Assembly (NCBI GenBank): GCA_028692955.1
Contig: JAQUWH010000002.1
Coordinates: 1-64,000 of the forward strand
Length of the DNA stretch: 64,000 bases
Source of the DNA: Clostridia bacterium
Lineage (GTDB): Bacteria; Bacillota; Clostridia; TANB77; CAG-465
Reading direction: 5' to 3'
Under the pieces are notes generated by a model that was not told the DNA's origin, made no database searches, and worked only from the letters and a program-made list of their open reading frames with translations. How positions within the stretch are numbered: position 1 is the stretch's first letter; every line of letters starts with the position of its first letter. Positions 10,151-19,277 of the stretch are shown here, piece by piece. Made by a program: the position numbers and the translations under genes.

Positions 10151-11197
10151 TTAATCTAAATTCTTATCAATATATTTTTTTCTCAATTGTCCACAAGCAG
10201 CATCTATATCAGATCCCAGTTCACGTCTTACTGTTGTAACAATACCACAGGAATTCAGTGTATTCATAAAGCTTTCTACTGATTTTTCAGTCGCTTTTTT
10301 GTATTCTTTTTCCTTTATTTCATTAATAGGAATTAAATTAACATGAGCAATCATACCTCGGAGTAATTTTACAAGTCGCATGGCATCCTCATAACTATCA
10401 TTTTTACCATAGATAAGAGCATATTCAAAGCTAATTCTCCTACCAGTTACTTTGATATAATACTTACAGGCATCTAGTATTTCTTTTATACTGTATCTAT
10501 TAGCAATTGGCATAATCTCTTTTCTTTTTTCATCTAACGTAGCATGTAAAGAAATAGAAAGAGTACATTGTGTGTTTTCATCGGCCAATTGATAGATATT
10601 AGGAACAAGTCCACAAGTAGATAGACTCAAATGTCTAGCACCAATGTTTAAGCCAAGTGGATGATTAATTAATTTGATAGATTTTATCACGTTGTCATAG
10701 TTATCTAAAGGCTCTCCAATTCCCATATATACGACATTTGAAATTCTCTCATTCGTATATCTTTGTATTGTTTGAATTTGACCTTCAATCTCACTTCCTG
10801 ATAAATTTCTCTCATAGCCTTCCTTAGTAGAAGCACAAAATTTACAACCCATTTTACAACCAACTTGTGTAGATACACAGATTGTATTACCATAGTTGTA
10901 TTTCATCAATACAGACTCAATGGCAGCGTTATCATTCAACCTAATCAAGAACTTCATTGTGCCATCTTTTTTTGAAATTTGTACTTCAATGACTTCCATA
11001 TTTAATATATATGCACGTTCTTTCAATTTTTCTCTTAAAGATTTAGATATATCTGTCATTTCATCAAAATGAGTGACACCAATCTTGTGAATCCATTTAT
11101 ATATTTGTTTAGAATGAAATTTTTTTTCGCCCAGTTCTTCAATATATGCCTCTAATTCTTCCATTGTTAAATTACTGATATCCATCTTGTTTTCCAT
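10151..11197 (-). CDS. rlmN: 23S rRNA/tRNA adenine-C2 methyltransferase RlmN (radical SAM)
   Basis: Methylates C2 of A2503 in 23S rRNA and A37 in some tRNAs by radical SAM chemistry. The [4Fe-4S] motif CxxxCxxC appears as CKMGCKFC. The second catalytic Cys is in DAACGQLRKK at the C-terminus. The GIGEP segment (YMGIGEPLDNY) is typical. The start is set at 11197 (MENKMDISN), where AGGTGAG sits upstream. The longer frame to 11266 would run back through the promoter and terminator. A good sigma-A promoter at 11217-11245 lies just upstream, so rlmN starts a unit continuing into prpC-prkC. Confidence 0.95.
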   Translation of the reverse strand: MENKMDISNLTMEELEAYIEELGEKKFHSKQIYKWIHKIGVTHFDEMTDISKSLREKLKERAYILNMEVIEVQISKKDGTMKFLIRLNDNAAIESVLMKYNYGNTICVSTQVGCKMGCKFCASTKEGYERNLSGSEIEGQIQTIQRYTNERISNVVYMGIGEPLDNYDNVIKSIKLINHPLGLNIGARHLSLSTCGLVPNIYQLADENTQCTLSISLHATLDEKRKEIMPIANRYSIKEILDACKYYIKVTGRRISFEYALIYGKNDSYEDAMRLVKLLRGMIAHVNLIPINEIKEKEYKKATEKSVESFMNTLNSCGIVTTVRRELGSDIDAACGQLRKKYIDKNLD

Positions 11198-11216
11198 CTT
11201 CTCACCTAATATATTA

Positions 11217-11245
11217 ATAATACTACATAATATACATTTTTTCAA
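11217..11245 (-). promoter_or_regulatory. Sigma-A-type promoter for rlmN
   Basis: TTGAAA (11240-11245), 17-base spacer, TATTAT (11217-11222), 20 bases before the rlmN start and downstream of the terminator at 11266-11308. Confidence 0.75.
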
Positions 11246-11265
11246 GTGAATGGGGCAAAATATCA

Positions 11266-11594
11266 AGAAAAACGACTAAACAGAGATAATTTTGTTATCT
11301 CTGTTTAGCCACATCTAGAAATTGTAGTTTTCTATACTCTCAAATACTAGTTGAGAGCATAGATGGTGGAAATATCAGCTATAATACTGATGTGTACTTT
11401 CAATAATATATATTAAAAATATATATTAACATCAATGTACACCTCCATTGGAGATTTCCATATATATATAATATATCAACTCTAATCCTTATGATTAAAG
11501 TGATATTTCCAAAAGACAATATATCAATACTAACGAAAAATTTCGCCTATAACAAAATAACAAATTAGTCATCTTATCGTTTTATAAACTACAT
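11266..11594 (-). ncRNA. Unassigned structured RNA, about 330 nt, with its own promoter and terminator
   Basis: A consensus promoter (11600-11628) and a rho-independent terminator (perfect 14-bp stem 11276-11289/11295-11308 followed by T5) bracket a gene-free stretch rich in inverted repeats. Helices found by eye: an 11-bp long-range pairing of 11501-11511 with 11367-11377; a 12-bp hairpin 11332-11343/11351-11362; 9 bp at 11404-11412/11420-11428; 6 bp 11392-11397/11437-11442; and local hairpins at about 11473-11506 and 11374-11391 that compete with the long-range helix. I see no tmRNA, RNase P, SRP, T-box or typical 6S core motifs. It occupies the place where rsmB sits in B. subtilis (between fmt and rlmN). 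Function unknown. It could be a trans-acting RNA or a leader that ends before rlmN. Confidence 0.72.
11400..11432 (-). CDS. Possible 10-residue leader-type ORF inside the structured RNA
   Basis: ATG at 11432 preceded by GGAGG with 9 bases spacing, reading MLIYIFNIYY then TGA. The coding part overlaps an AU-rich hairpin (11404-11428). Such a short hydrophobic/aromatic ORF could be a leader peptide or chance. The good ribosome site is the only support. Confidence 0.3.
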   Translation of the reverse strand: MLIYIFNIYY

Positions 11595-11599
11595 CCAAT

Positions 11600-11628
11600 A
11601 TTTTATATCACAATTCATATTTTGTCAA
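11600..11628 (-). promoter_or_regulatory. Consensus promoter of the structured RNA
   Basis: TTGACA (11623-11628), 17-base spacer, TAAAAT (11600-11605). Start of transcription is expected near 11594. No ribosome site or long ORF follows. Confidence 0.8.
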
Positions 11629-11662
11629 GCATTTGTGTTGTTTTTCTTGTAAATTTAATTTC

Positions 11663-11697
11663 AAAAATAGTAGGAGAATATGTAACCATATCCTCCC
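11663..11697 (-). terminator. Terminator after the 124-aa gene
   Basis: The stem GGAGGATATG/CATATTCTCC (minus-strand reading) with a GTTA loop is followed by TATTTTTG. It separates the 124-aa gene from the structured RNA. Confidence 0.8.
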
Positions 11698-11753
11698 ATA
11701 ATTCGTTTCTTATCAATTTTAGGAATTTACCCAAACTATTGACAAAGATTCTT

Positions 11754-12128
11754 TTAAATACTATTCCACACCTTATTTAGTGCTTTTAACGTTTCAATTC
11801 CAATTGCACCATCCTTGCAATCTTCCTTACTGTAACCAACAAGCTTATGATACAATTCTCCTTTTTTGGTTGTAATTACTTCATCTTCGATATAGAACTT
11901 AAGAAAAGCATCTAACGTTTTTTTGTTTTCATCTATATGATGCCCTAAAACTTCTCCTGCTAATGATATCAAATGAATACCAGAAAATCTGCTCTCTACC
12001 ATCTCGTGTGATGAAACTAAATAGCCATTCCATATAATCTTTGGTAATTCAACAAGTTCTCCCTCTTTAGAACCCAAAATGACCTTATTAGTCGGTGTGA
12101 TAAACGCACAAGTAATACAAGCCCTCAT
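11754..12128 (-). CDS. Conserved-looking 124-aa protein of unknown function
   Basis: Not recognised. 124 residues with no signal peptide or membrane helix. The N-terminus MRACITCAFITP has two Cys separated by two residues, and the rest is mixed alpha/beta with charged surfaces. A strong ribosome site (AGGAGG, 8 bases before ATG) and a dedicated downstream terminator support a real gene. A TGATATAAT extended -10 at about 12180 may drive it. It sits between fmt and the structured RNA, in the place rsmB occupies in B. subtilis, but shows no methyltransferase motifs. Confidence 0.7.
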   Translation of the reverse strand: MRACITCAFITPTNKVILGSKEGELVELPKIIWNGYLVSSHEMVESRFSGIHLISLAGEVLGHHIDENKKTLDAFLKFYIEDEVITTKKGELYHKLVGYSKEDCKDGAIGIETLKALNKVWNSI

Positions 12129-12248
12129 ATGCTAGCCCTCCTGTATAATAATTATTAAGGATACCAAGATATTTTTCTCTTACATTATATCACAGATAGT
12201 ATATAATTACCACTAATTGATTTGATTAATCAGTAATTAATGCGTAAT

Positions 12249-13217
12249 TTAGTTGAAAACTTCACCAATTTTCACTTTATTACCGGCCATAAAAGATTGT
12301 ATATTCATTCTTTTTGAGTTTTGGGGTTGTATCTGAAACACACTAATATACCCCTCTTTACATTTAATATATAGTTTATCTTTTGATGTATAAACTACTT
12401 CTCCATTTTTGTAACTATTTTCTTTTAAGTCAATATTCAGATTTTCTTCTGGTATACATTGCACATCATATATCTTAAATACTCTACCATCTTTTAAAGT
12501 AGTATATGTACCAGGAAATGGAGAAAGCCCTCTCACAAGATTAAAAATTTCTTTTCCAGTATTATTAAAGTCAATTTTTGTTGTTTCTTTATTTAGCATA
12601 GGAGCTACTGAAAATTCATTTGATTGTTTTATTCTTTCTATAGTATCATCAAGAATTCCATCTAACGTTTTTATTAGTAAATTAGCGCCTATTACCATTA
12701 ATTTATCATGTACACTTCCTAAATTATCTGACGCTACTATCGGAATTTTTTCTTTTAGTAGCATATCACCTGTGTCCATACCAACATCCATATACATCGT
12801 TGTAATACCCGTTTCTTCTTCCCCATTTATAATTGCCCACTGTATAGGTGCTGCCCCCCTATATTTGGGAAGTAATGATCCATGTACATTAATACATCCA
12901 TATTTTGGTATTTCTAATATTTCTTTTGGTAATATTTTTCCATAAGCAACTACGACGATAAAATCAGGTTCATACGATTTTAATAACTCTTCTATTTCTA
13001 TGTTGTTTCTTACTTTCGTAGGTTGGTAAATTGGAATGCTATGTTCCATTGCATATTCTTTTACCGCCGATGGTTTTAATTTCATTCCCCTACCTGCTGG
13101 CTTATCCGGATTCGTAAGGCACGCAACTACGTTATATCCACTTTCCACTAAAGTCTTTAAAGATTCCCTTGCAAATTCTGGGGTTCCCATAAATACTACT
13201 TTTGTATTTTCTCTCAC
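12249..13217 (-). CDS. fmt: Methionyl-tRNA formyltransferase Fmt
   Basis: Transfers formyl from 10-formyl-THF to initiator Met-tRNA. About 322 residues, as usual. The N-terminal Rossmann domain starts VVFMGTPEFA. The catalytic Asn/His/Asp region includes VHGSLLPKYRGAAPIQWA. The C-terminal OB-like domain begins near LVRGLSPFPGTYT. The start is taken as the GTG at 13217 because AAAGGG lies 8 bases upstream. Another GTG at 13226 overlaps that ribosome site. def lies upstream on the same strand, separated by one extra gene. Confidence 0.95.
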   Translation of the reverse strand: MRENTKVVFMGTPEFARESLKTLVESGYNVVACLTNPDKPAGRGMKLKPSAVKEYAMEHSIPIYQPTKVRNNIEIEELLKSYEPDFIVVVAYGKILPKEILEIPKYGCINVHGSLLPKYRGAAPIQWAIINGEEETGITTMYMDVGMDTGDMLLKEKIPIVASDNLGSVHDKLMVIGANLLIKTLDGILDDTIERIKQSNEFSVAPMLNKETTKIDFNNTGKEIFNLVRGLSPFPGTYTTLKDGRVFKIYDVQCIPEENLNIDLKENSYKNGEVVYTSKDKLYIKCKEGYISVFQIQPQNSKRMNIQSFMAGNKVKIGEVFN

Positions 13218-13282
13218 ATCATTCACCCTTTCTATTCTATGATAATAAATATATCATTATTTTTTTGTCATATTTTGTAGGA

Positions 13283-13319
13283 AAAGAAGCATTTAATAGC
13301 TTGTATTAAATGCCTCTTT
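13283..13319 (-). terminator. Terminator between the 287-aa gene and fmt
   Basis: 15-bp inverted repeat (AAAGAGGCATTTAAT, minus reading, 7-base loop) followed by a T-rich TTCTTTTCC. It implies that fmt is at least partly transcribed separately. Confidence 0.75.
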
Positions 13320-13320
13320 A

Positions 13321-14184
13321 TTATTTTTCTACCGTAACATCAGAAAAAACTAGTTTGTCACCTTCAAATTTAAATACAGTTTTTACAACTCCAGCATTTT
13401 TCTGCAATATATTATTGTTACAATACAGAATATATTGTTTTGCAACTAAAGCATATTCATTTGTATTTTCATCTACTTTATTTAATTCAAAATCACAAAA
13501 ATTATTTGCCATATACGTCATTCTATAGTTATCTTTATTGATAATCGTATCGGTAAAATCTAGTTTGTATTCTTCTGTTTTTTCTTTCAAATAATTTCTT
13601 CCATAGTTGTCTAATTTTACCTTTAAAAGAGAAGCATTTTCTTTATCAAACTCTGCATTAATAGTATATCCATTAAACTCATTACCGAAACTTTCAGAAA
13701 TAATATTATATAAATTGTCATCTTTTACTATAGTTAATGCAATATTACCAGTTGTTTTATCACTGGCTATGATATATTTATTTTCTTTTATTTCCATATT
13801 AATGTCAGTTCCAAATGACTTTTTAGTATCATATCTTTTTGGCTCTTTCGTATCGCCACTAATATACTCAATGGAAACATTATTATACATTTCTAGATTA
13901 GAACCAATTTTTTTAAGAGTACTACTAGAGGAATCAGAATCATCATATTTTTCTTCGCCAAGCAGTGCAATATAATCCGGATTTGTATCAGCATTTATAT
14001 CTTGTTTTATAATCTTGATAACTGACTTATTTCCTTTTAAATCAAGAATTTCACCAAGTTCTTTTTGATAAATCGCTGTTTTTCCGTCATCTGTTTTGTT
14101 ATAACTTTTATACCAGTAAACACCAACACCAATTAGTGAAAGAACGATTACAAGTAATATGGTAAATCCTATTTTTTTCTTCAT
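13321..14184 (-). CDS. Membrane-anchored protein with a calcium-loop-like motif
   Basis: Not assigned to a named family. 287 residues: an N-terminal Lys cluster, one membrane helix (about 5-25) and a predicted extracytoplasmic domain. Around residues 63-73 is DINADTNPDY, an Asp/Asn pattern like the calcium loops of VCBS/dockerin-type repeats. The remainder is beta-rich. AAGGTG lies 7 bases before the ATG. It is inserted between def and fmt, which are adjacent in most Firmicutes, and has its own downstream terminator. Confidence 0.75.
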   Translation of the reverse strand: MKKKIGFTILLVIVLSLIGVGVYWYKSYNKTDDGKTAIYQKELGEILDLKGNKSVIKIIKQDINADTNPDYIALLGEEKYDDSDSSSSTLKKIGSNLEMYNNVSIEYISGDTKEPKRYDTKKSFGTDINMEIKENKYIIASDKTTGNIALTIVKDDNLYNIISESFGNEFNGYTINAEFDKENASLLKVKLDNYGRNYLKEKTEEYKLDFTDTIINKDNYRMTYMANNFCDFELNKVDENTNEYALVAKQYILYCNNNILQKNAGVVKTVFKFEGDKLVFSDVTVEK

Positions 14185-14201
14185 TTTTTTACACCTTCTT
14201 A

Positions 14202-14669
14202 TTACTTCTCTTTTCTATCTAAAAATACAATTCCGTCTAAATGATCTGTTTCATGTTGTATGACAACCGATTCCATGCCCTTAACAGTTTTTACTTGTTT
14301 TTTTCCATTTAAGTCTGTATATTCTACTGTTATCTTTTCGTGCCTTTTTACATTTTCAAAAATTTTCGGAAAACTTAAACATCCTTCTTCCACAAGTACC
14401 ATACTTTTTGATCTAGAGGTAATCTTTGGATTAATCATGACGATAGGTTCTTTTCTTGGGTGCTTTTCATCTACATACATCACATCATAGGTAATCATAG
14501 ATTTTAACATACCTACCTGACAAGCAGCAAGCCCAACACCATCATTGGCATACATCGTATCTAACATGTCTTCTGCCAAAATCTTTATTTTTTCATCAAT
14601 TTCATCGACATATCTTGCCTTTTTTGTTAATATTTCGTCTCCTTTAAATCGTAACTCTCTAATTGCCAC
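14202..14669 (-). CDS. def: Peptide deformylase
   Basis: Removes the formyl group from nascent N-termini using Fe/Zn. 155 residues with all three family motifs: GVGLAACQVG, EGCLSFP (Cys metal ligand) and the HExxH helix as QHETDHLDG. The C-terminus stops soon after the helix, as in compact type I forms. It lies about 18 bases downstream of ftsK and upstream of the 287-aa gene and fmt, consistent with coupled formylation and deformylation genes. Confidence 0.96.
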   Translation of the reverse strand: MAIRELRFKGDEILTKKARYVDEIDEKIKILAEDMLDTMYANDGVGLAACQVGMLKSMITYDVMYVDEKHPRKEPIVMINPKITSRSKSMVLVEEGCLSFPKIFENVKRHEKITVEYTDLNGKKQVKTVKGMESVVIQHETDHLDGIVFLDRKEK

Positions 14670-14686
14670 TTATGTTCCACCTTTCC

Positions 14687-17131
14687 TTATAACTCTATAT
14701 TATATTTTGATTTTAACTCTGAAGTACTATCTAGCCCATCATCACTATCTGACATACTATCATCTGTATTTCCATTTGCTACATTCGTTGCTCCTAGTTT
14801 TATTTCTTGCCATTCTCCTTTTGATACAAGGACTTGTCTTGGCTTACTGCCCTCATAGCCTGAAATAAGGCCACGTGCTTCCATTTGGTCGACAATTCTT
14901 CCTGCTCTTGAATAGCCAATTTTAAATCTTCTTTGTAACATAGAAGCAGAGGCACTTCCCATATCCACCACTAAATCTATTGCATCATTTAAAATAGGAT
15001 CAGCATCATCACCCTCATCACTATCTGAATTGCCAGCTTTTCCAGTTTTATCATTTGCCTTTTCTATACTTTCTATAATGTCTTCGTGATATGTCACATC
15101 ACAATTTTCCTTGATATTATTTACAATTTTCTCTATCTCATTTTCTGAAATAAACGCTCCTTGTACCCTAACAGGTTTTATTTCACCAACTGGAAAATAA
15201 AGCATGTCTCCTTTACCAAGAAGTTTTTCAGCACCTGCAGAATCAAGTATCGTTCTTGAATCTACTTGTGAAGAAACTGTAAATGCAATACGTGATGGGA
15301 TATTTGCTTTAATGATACCAGTAATAACATCAACAGATGGTCTTTGTGTTGCAATAACAAGATGCATACCTGCTGCTCTTGCCATCTGAGCTAAACGACA
15401 TATTGCATCTTCTACATCATTTGGCGCTACCATCATAAGGTCAGCAAGTTCATCAATAATAATCATAATTTGAGGTAATTTTGCTCCCTCTTCTTTTTCA
15501 ATAATTTTGTTATATCCTTTAATATCTTTTACACCCTTTGATGCAAATAGGCTATAACGATTCACCATTTCTTGCACTGCCCAATTAAGAGCACCAGCAG
15601 CTTTTTTAGGATCAGTTACAACAGGTATTAATAGATGTGGTATTCCATTATACCCTGAAAGTTCAACCATTTTAGGATCGATTAATATCATTTTTACTTC
15701 GCTAGGTTTTGACTTGTATAAAACAGATACGATTAGTGAATTAATACATACACTCTTACCAGAACCAGTAGCACCAGCCACCAAAACGTGAGGCATTTTT
15801 GCAATATCGCCTACCACAATATCCCCAGCTGCATCTTTGCCAAGTCCAAAAGCAAGTTTTGAACTATGATCTTTAAAAGCATCTGTTTCTATTACTTGTC
15901 GTAACATAACAGATTCAGAAACTTCATTTGGCACTTCGATTCCAACTGCTGCTTTACCTGGTATTGGCGCTTCAATTCTAATGCTTTTAGCAGCAAGATT
16001 TAAGGCAATATCATCAGACAAGTTAACAATTTTACTTACTTTAACTCCCGTATTAGGAGTCAGTTCATATCTAGTAACGGTTGGTCCCTTTGTAATATTG
16101 GTTACTTTTGCTTCCACGCCAAAACTAGCAAGAGTCTTTTGCAACTTAACTGCAGTAGCATGAATGGCTTTTTTATCAAACACTTCTCCCTCTTTTTGTT
16201 TACCAAGTAACGTAAGAGGAGGAAATTGATAGTTATCTATTTCAATATGTTTGGTATGATCAAGAGTTAATACTTCTTTAACATCTTTATCTTCTTTTTG
16301 CTCTTTTTGTTTTTTAAAGAATTCATCTCTTTGTTGCTTTGCCTGTACATCTTGTTCAGATGGCTTTCCACCCAACTTATTAAAATCAAATTCTACCTGC
16401 TCTGTATTATTAGCTTTAATATTCTCTTGCACATTAGGGCTACCTTTTTCAATCATTTTTTCTGATTGTTTCATGGCAAGTCTTCTTTCTTTCCTGCTCA
16501 CTTTAGGTTCTTCTTCATAGGCGTTTTCCTCTTCTTCATCTTTTCTAAATAAAATAGAACAAATATAAGCAATCTTTTCCCCTATAAAAATAGTACCAGT
16601 ATAGATAGCTTTAAAAAATTGACTAAAAGATAAATTAAATACACAAAGAGTGGTGATAAAAGTAATCGCAATCAAAACAATTCTTGTAGCGAGTACCCCC
16701 ATTAGCTTCACTAATAGTCCAGCAATAATAGCACCTTCTGCACCAGCAATTCCTAAATTATAAGATTCTACACAATATTTCACAAAATTACTAAATAAAT
16801 TAAAATTGGTAGCAGTAAAAGAGTAGATAATAGGAGATACCAAAGACATCACTAGAACACCTTTTAATAGCTGTCTACTGATTTTAATCTTTTTATCACT
16901 AGCAATCGCATAGCAACCCACAACAATTAATGTAATAGGAAATAGATATATGGCATTTCCAAATAAACCATATGATATATTCTTTACAAACTCTGCAATT
17001 CCACCCATATTATGAAATGTCAAAAAAACAAAGTATATAAGACCAAAAACAACTAGAAATCCACCTAACATATCATTTCCAATTGTTTTTACTTGTTTTT
17101 TTGATTTCCCTTTGCTCTTTTTTCTTCCCAT
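14687..17131 (-). CDS. ftsK: FtsK/SpoIIIE DNA translocase
   Basis: Hexameric motor that pumps DNA through the division or sporulation septum. About 814 residues. Four or five membrane helices lie within residues 20-190, then a charged, low-complexity linker. The motor domain carries Walker A GATGSGKS and Walker [12 protein letters not shown]. The C-terminal winged-helix gamma domain ([21 protein letters not shown]) reads orientation sequences. The ATG at 17131 is chosen (AGAGG 9 bases upstream) over an in-frame TTG at 17140. Whether it plays the FtsK/SftA or the SpoIIIE role cannot be decided, but in a sporulating organism the SpoIIIE role is plausible. Confidence 0.95.
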   Translation of the reverse strand: MGRKKSKGKSKKQVKTIGNDMLGGFLVVFGLIYFVFLTFHNMGGIAEFVKNISYGLFGNAIYLFPITLIVVGCYAIASDKKIKISRQLLKGVLVMSLVSPIIYSFTATNFNLFSNFVKYCVESYNLGIAGAEGAIIAGLLVKLMGVLATRIVLIAITFITTLCVFNLSFSQFFKAIYTGTIFIGEKIAYICSILFRKDEEEENAYEEEPKVSRKERRLAMKQSEKMIEKGSPNVQENIKANNTEQVEFDFNKLGGKPSEQDVQAKQQRDEFFKKQKEQKEDKDVKEVLTLDHTKHIEIDNYQFPPLTLLGKQKEGEVFDKKAIHATAVKLQKTLASFGVEAKVTNITKGPTVTRYELTPNTGVKVSKIVNLSDDIALNLAAKSIRIEAPIPGKAAVGIEVPNEVSESVMLRQVIETDAFKDHSSKLAFGLGKDAAGDIVVGDIAKMPHVLVAGATGSGKSVCINSLIVSVLYKSKPSEVKMILIDPKMVELSGYNGIPHLLIPVVTDPKKAAGALNWAVQEMVNRYSLFASKGVKDIKGYNKIIEKEEGAKLPQIMIIIDELADLMMVAPNDVEDAICRLAQMARAAGMHLVIATQRPSVDVITGIIKANIPSRIAFTVSSQVDSRTILDSAGAEKLLGKGDMLYFPVGEIKPVRVQGAFISENEIEKIVNNIKENCDVTYHEDIIESIEKANDKTGKAGNSDSDEGDDADPILNDAIDLVVDMGSASASMLQRRFKIGYSRAGRIVDQMEARGLISGYEGSKPRQVLVSKGEWQEIKLGATNVANGNTDDSMSDSDDGLDSTSELKSKYNIEL

Positions 17132-17153
17132 GAAAATCAACCTCTATTTTTAT

Positions 17154-17591
17154 TTATTTTAATTCACTTCTGTTATTATGCACAACGTCTAATGTTTCTC
17201 TTAATACTTCTTCTACTTTACCTAAAATAGCATCAGCATAGTCACGTGTTCCAGTGCTGATTTCTTTTGATACTCTATTTGCATTTTCAATTATTTCTTC
17301 TTTTTGTGATAAAGCTTGCTTTGTAATCACATTATCATCAACCATATTGACAATTTTATTTTGAGCATCTTTAATCATATCTTCTGCTTCTTTTTCTGCA
17401 TCAGATATAATTCTTTGTCTTTCTTCTTTCACCCATTTTGCTTGTTTTAACTCATCTGGTAATTTAAGACGTATATCTTCCAAAATTTCTCTTAATTCTT
17501 CGATATCAACCATCACTTTGCTAGAAAAAGGTACTTTTGCACCTGATTCTAATAATTCCTCTAAATTTTCTAATAATGTAAATATTTCCAT
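17154..17591 (-). CDS. Coiled-coil protein resembling V-ATPase subunit H/DivIVA-type
   Basis: About 145 residues, almost entirely charged alpha helix with heptad character (KEERQRIISDAEKEAEDMIKDA and similar). Proteins of this type are found beside rsmD and coaD in many Clostridia and are loosely annotated as ATPase or DivIVA-like. The role is not established. The start at 17591 follows GGAGGT with 7 bases spacing. The GTG at 17606 is inside the ribosome site. Its start overlaps or abuts the end of rsmD, so the two are co-translated. Confidence 0.8.
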   Translation of the reverse strand: MEIFTLLENLEELLESGAKVPFSSKVMVDIEELREILEDIRLKLPDELKQAKWVKEERQRIISDAEKEAEDMIKDAQNKIVNMVDDNVITKQALSQKEEIIENANRVSKEISTGTRDYADAILGKVEEVLRETLDVVHNNRSELK

Positions 17592-17596
17592 TTCAT

Positions 17597-18181
17597 TTAC
17601 CTCCACTGATATATTTTAAGTATCACATTGCTATAAGTTCTAGTATCAACACATTCTAGATTTTCAAAATTTTCTAGACTATCTTGATTTTTTTTTGCAA
17701 TCTTTTGTACAAAATTTTTATCTGTTTCATATATAATAATCCCATCATTACTAAGTACTTTTCCCTTATTATCTGATATAAATTTCAAGGAATTGATACC
17801 ATACTTTGTATCATAAGGTGGATCTAAAAATATAACATCAAATAAAACATTTTGGGTTACAATTTGGTTTAAACATTTACTGTAATCCTTTTTTGTTATT
17901 TTAACACAATTTTCAGATTTAGTCAACTCAGTATTGGATATTATTGTCGAAATAGCCATATTTTTATCATCATTTAATAACGCAAATTTTGCACCTCTAC
18001 TAATGGCTTCTAAACCAAGATTTCCAGTACCAGCAAACAAATCTAATACATTGGCATCTTCAATGTAACTTCCTATGATACTAAATAAAGCCTCTTTAAC
18101 TCTATCCAATGTTGGTCTTGTTTGTTCTGTCTTTGGACTATTTAATCTCTTTGCTTTATATTTTCCTGCTATAATTCTCAT
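17597..18181 (-). CDS. rsmD: 16S rRNA (guanine966-N2)-methyltransferase RsmD
   Basis: 194 residues, normal length. Signature N-terminus MRIIAGKYKAKRL, then TRPTLDRVKEALFSI. The SAM loop is DLFAGTGNLGLEA, and the catalytic motif DPPY is in FLDPPYDTKYG. It acts on 16S rRNA during 30S assembly. It sits 4 bases after the GNAT gene and overlaps the ribosome site of the coiled-coil gene. Confidence 0.95.
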   Translation of the reverse strand: MRIIAGKYKAKRLNSPKTEQTRPTLDRVKEALFSIIGSYIEDANVLDLFAGTGNLGLEAISRGAKFALLNDDKNMAISTIISNTELTKSENCVKITKKDYSKCLNQIVTQNVLFDVIFLDPPYDTKYGINSLKFISDNKGKVLSNDGIIIYETDKNFVQKIAKKNQDSLENFENLECVDTRTYSNVILKIYQWR

Positions 18182-18185
18182 TAAT

Positions 18186-18779
18186 TTAGTTATCTCCTTT
18201 TAAGGCTACTATATTTTTACTAGCCATTTTTTTCCCTAATAATTCACTGTAAAATTCATTTTCTTTTTCATAGACAATTTGACTCACTGTCTTTCTATCC
18301 AACTTATTTTCATCATAGAAAGCTAAAAATTCATAAGAAACTCCAAAATTTTCAAATAATACATCTATTAATTGAAACCCATTTCTAGTATAAAAATCAA
18401 CTCTTCTTTCTCTAATCTTGTTTTCCTTATAGTCTTTACCATGATTTCTTTTATCAACTTCTAAAAAGATAATATCATAGTCTCCCTTGAAAACTTTTTC
18501 TTTTAATAGTTGCATTACTTTTGAACCATATCCATCATTTCTAAACTCTTCATAAACTGCAAAATAATAGATTAACATACACTTCTCTTTTTCTTTTGAA
18601 AAAACAATGTAAGCCACTTCTTTTTCCTCATCTATTATTTTGTATGTTTCCATGATTCCATTTTTAGCATGTTTTTTCCATATAAACAGGGGCATTCTCT
18701 CCACACTTGGAAAATCTTTTTGATACCTTTTTCCAATATCGCGTTTTATTTCTGCAAATTCTATTTTCTTTAAATACAT
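18186..18779 (-). CDS. GNAT-family N-acetyltransferase
   Basis: 197 residues. The acetyl-CoA binding motif A is visible as AVYEEFRNDGYGSKVM (R/Q-x-x-G-x-G/A), and motif B follows with FYTRNGFQLID. The substrate is unknown. It begins 8 bases after the YbaK-like gene and ends 4 bases before rsmD, so it is part of one translational cluster. The C-terminal 40 residues are basic and outside the core fold. Confidence 0.85.
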   Translation of the reverse strand: MYLKKIEFAEIKRDIGKRYQKDFPSVERMPLFIWKKHAKNGIMETYKIIDEEKEVAYIVFSKEKEKCMLIYYFAVYEEFRNDGYGSKVMQLLKEKVFKGDYDIIFLEVDKRNHGKDYKENKIRERRVDFYTRNGFQLIDVLFENFGVSYEFLAFYDENKLDRKTVSQIVYEKENEFYSELLGKKMASKNIVALKGDN

Positions 18780-18787
18780 AAAACTCC

Positions 18788-19273
18788 TTATACTTCTAAA
18801 AATACATAATTAGCATTATATTTTTTTAATATCTTTTCTATATATAACGGTGAAAACTTTATTGATGCCGTATTCACATTTGGATGAAAACACACGCTAT
18901 CTAGCTGCAATAAATCATTATCAATCACAAATTTGACACCAGTATCCTGCTTTTCAATAATATTTAACACAGAGGCATTTCCACTTTTAATCCCTAAATT
19001 TTCTACTAATTCTTCTTTTGAGGCAAACTCTAGTCTACTGGTTCCAAGTTCCTCTTGTAGTATTTTTAGATTGGCTTTTTTATCGATAGGAAGAGAAATT
19101 AAAAATAACTGATTGTCTTTTTTATCTTTTAATAATAAATTTTTACAACAAGTAGCACCTTTAAAATCAATTTCTACATTTACTCTATCACTTGACTTAA
19201 AAAGAGCAGGATGATCAATTACTTCAAAAGGAATCTTTAATTTATGAAAAACAGCATACACTTTTTCTTCCAT
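18788..19273 (-). CDS. YbaK/ProX-type aminoacyl-tRNA deacylase
   Basis: 161 residues. The sequence follows the PrdX/ProX branch of trans-editing enzymes that hydrolyse mischarged Ala- or Cys-tRNA(Pro): HPALFKSSDRV near the start, CKNLLLKDKKDNQLFLISLP with the conserved Lys, GTSRLEFAS, and GNASVLNI with the catalytic-pocket region. It is free-standing here, not fused to ProRS. It is tightly packed between pdp and the GNAT gene. Confidence 0.85.
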   Translation of the reverse strand: MEEKVYAVFHKLKIPFEVIDHPALFKSSDRVNVEIDFKGATCCKNLLLKDKKDNQLFLISLPIDKKANLKILQEELGTSRLEFASKEELVENLGIKSGNASVLNIIEKQDTGVKFVIDNDLLQLDSVCFHPNVNTASIKFSPLYIEKILKKYNANYVFLEV

Positions 19274-19277
19274 CTGC

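Noticed and set aside
11266-11628. T-box, 6S, tmRNA, RNase P or SRP RNA
   Set aside because: No TGGNACCGCG T-box, no tmRNA or RNase P core, no SRP tetraloop motif, and no long single hairpin with central bubble as in 6S RNA.
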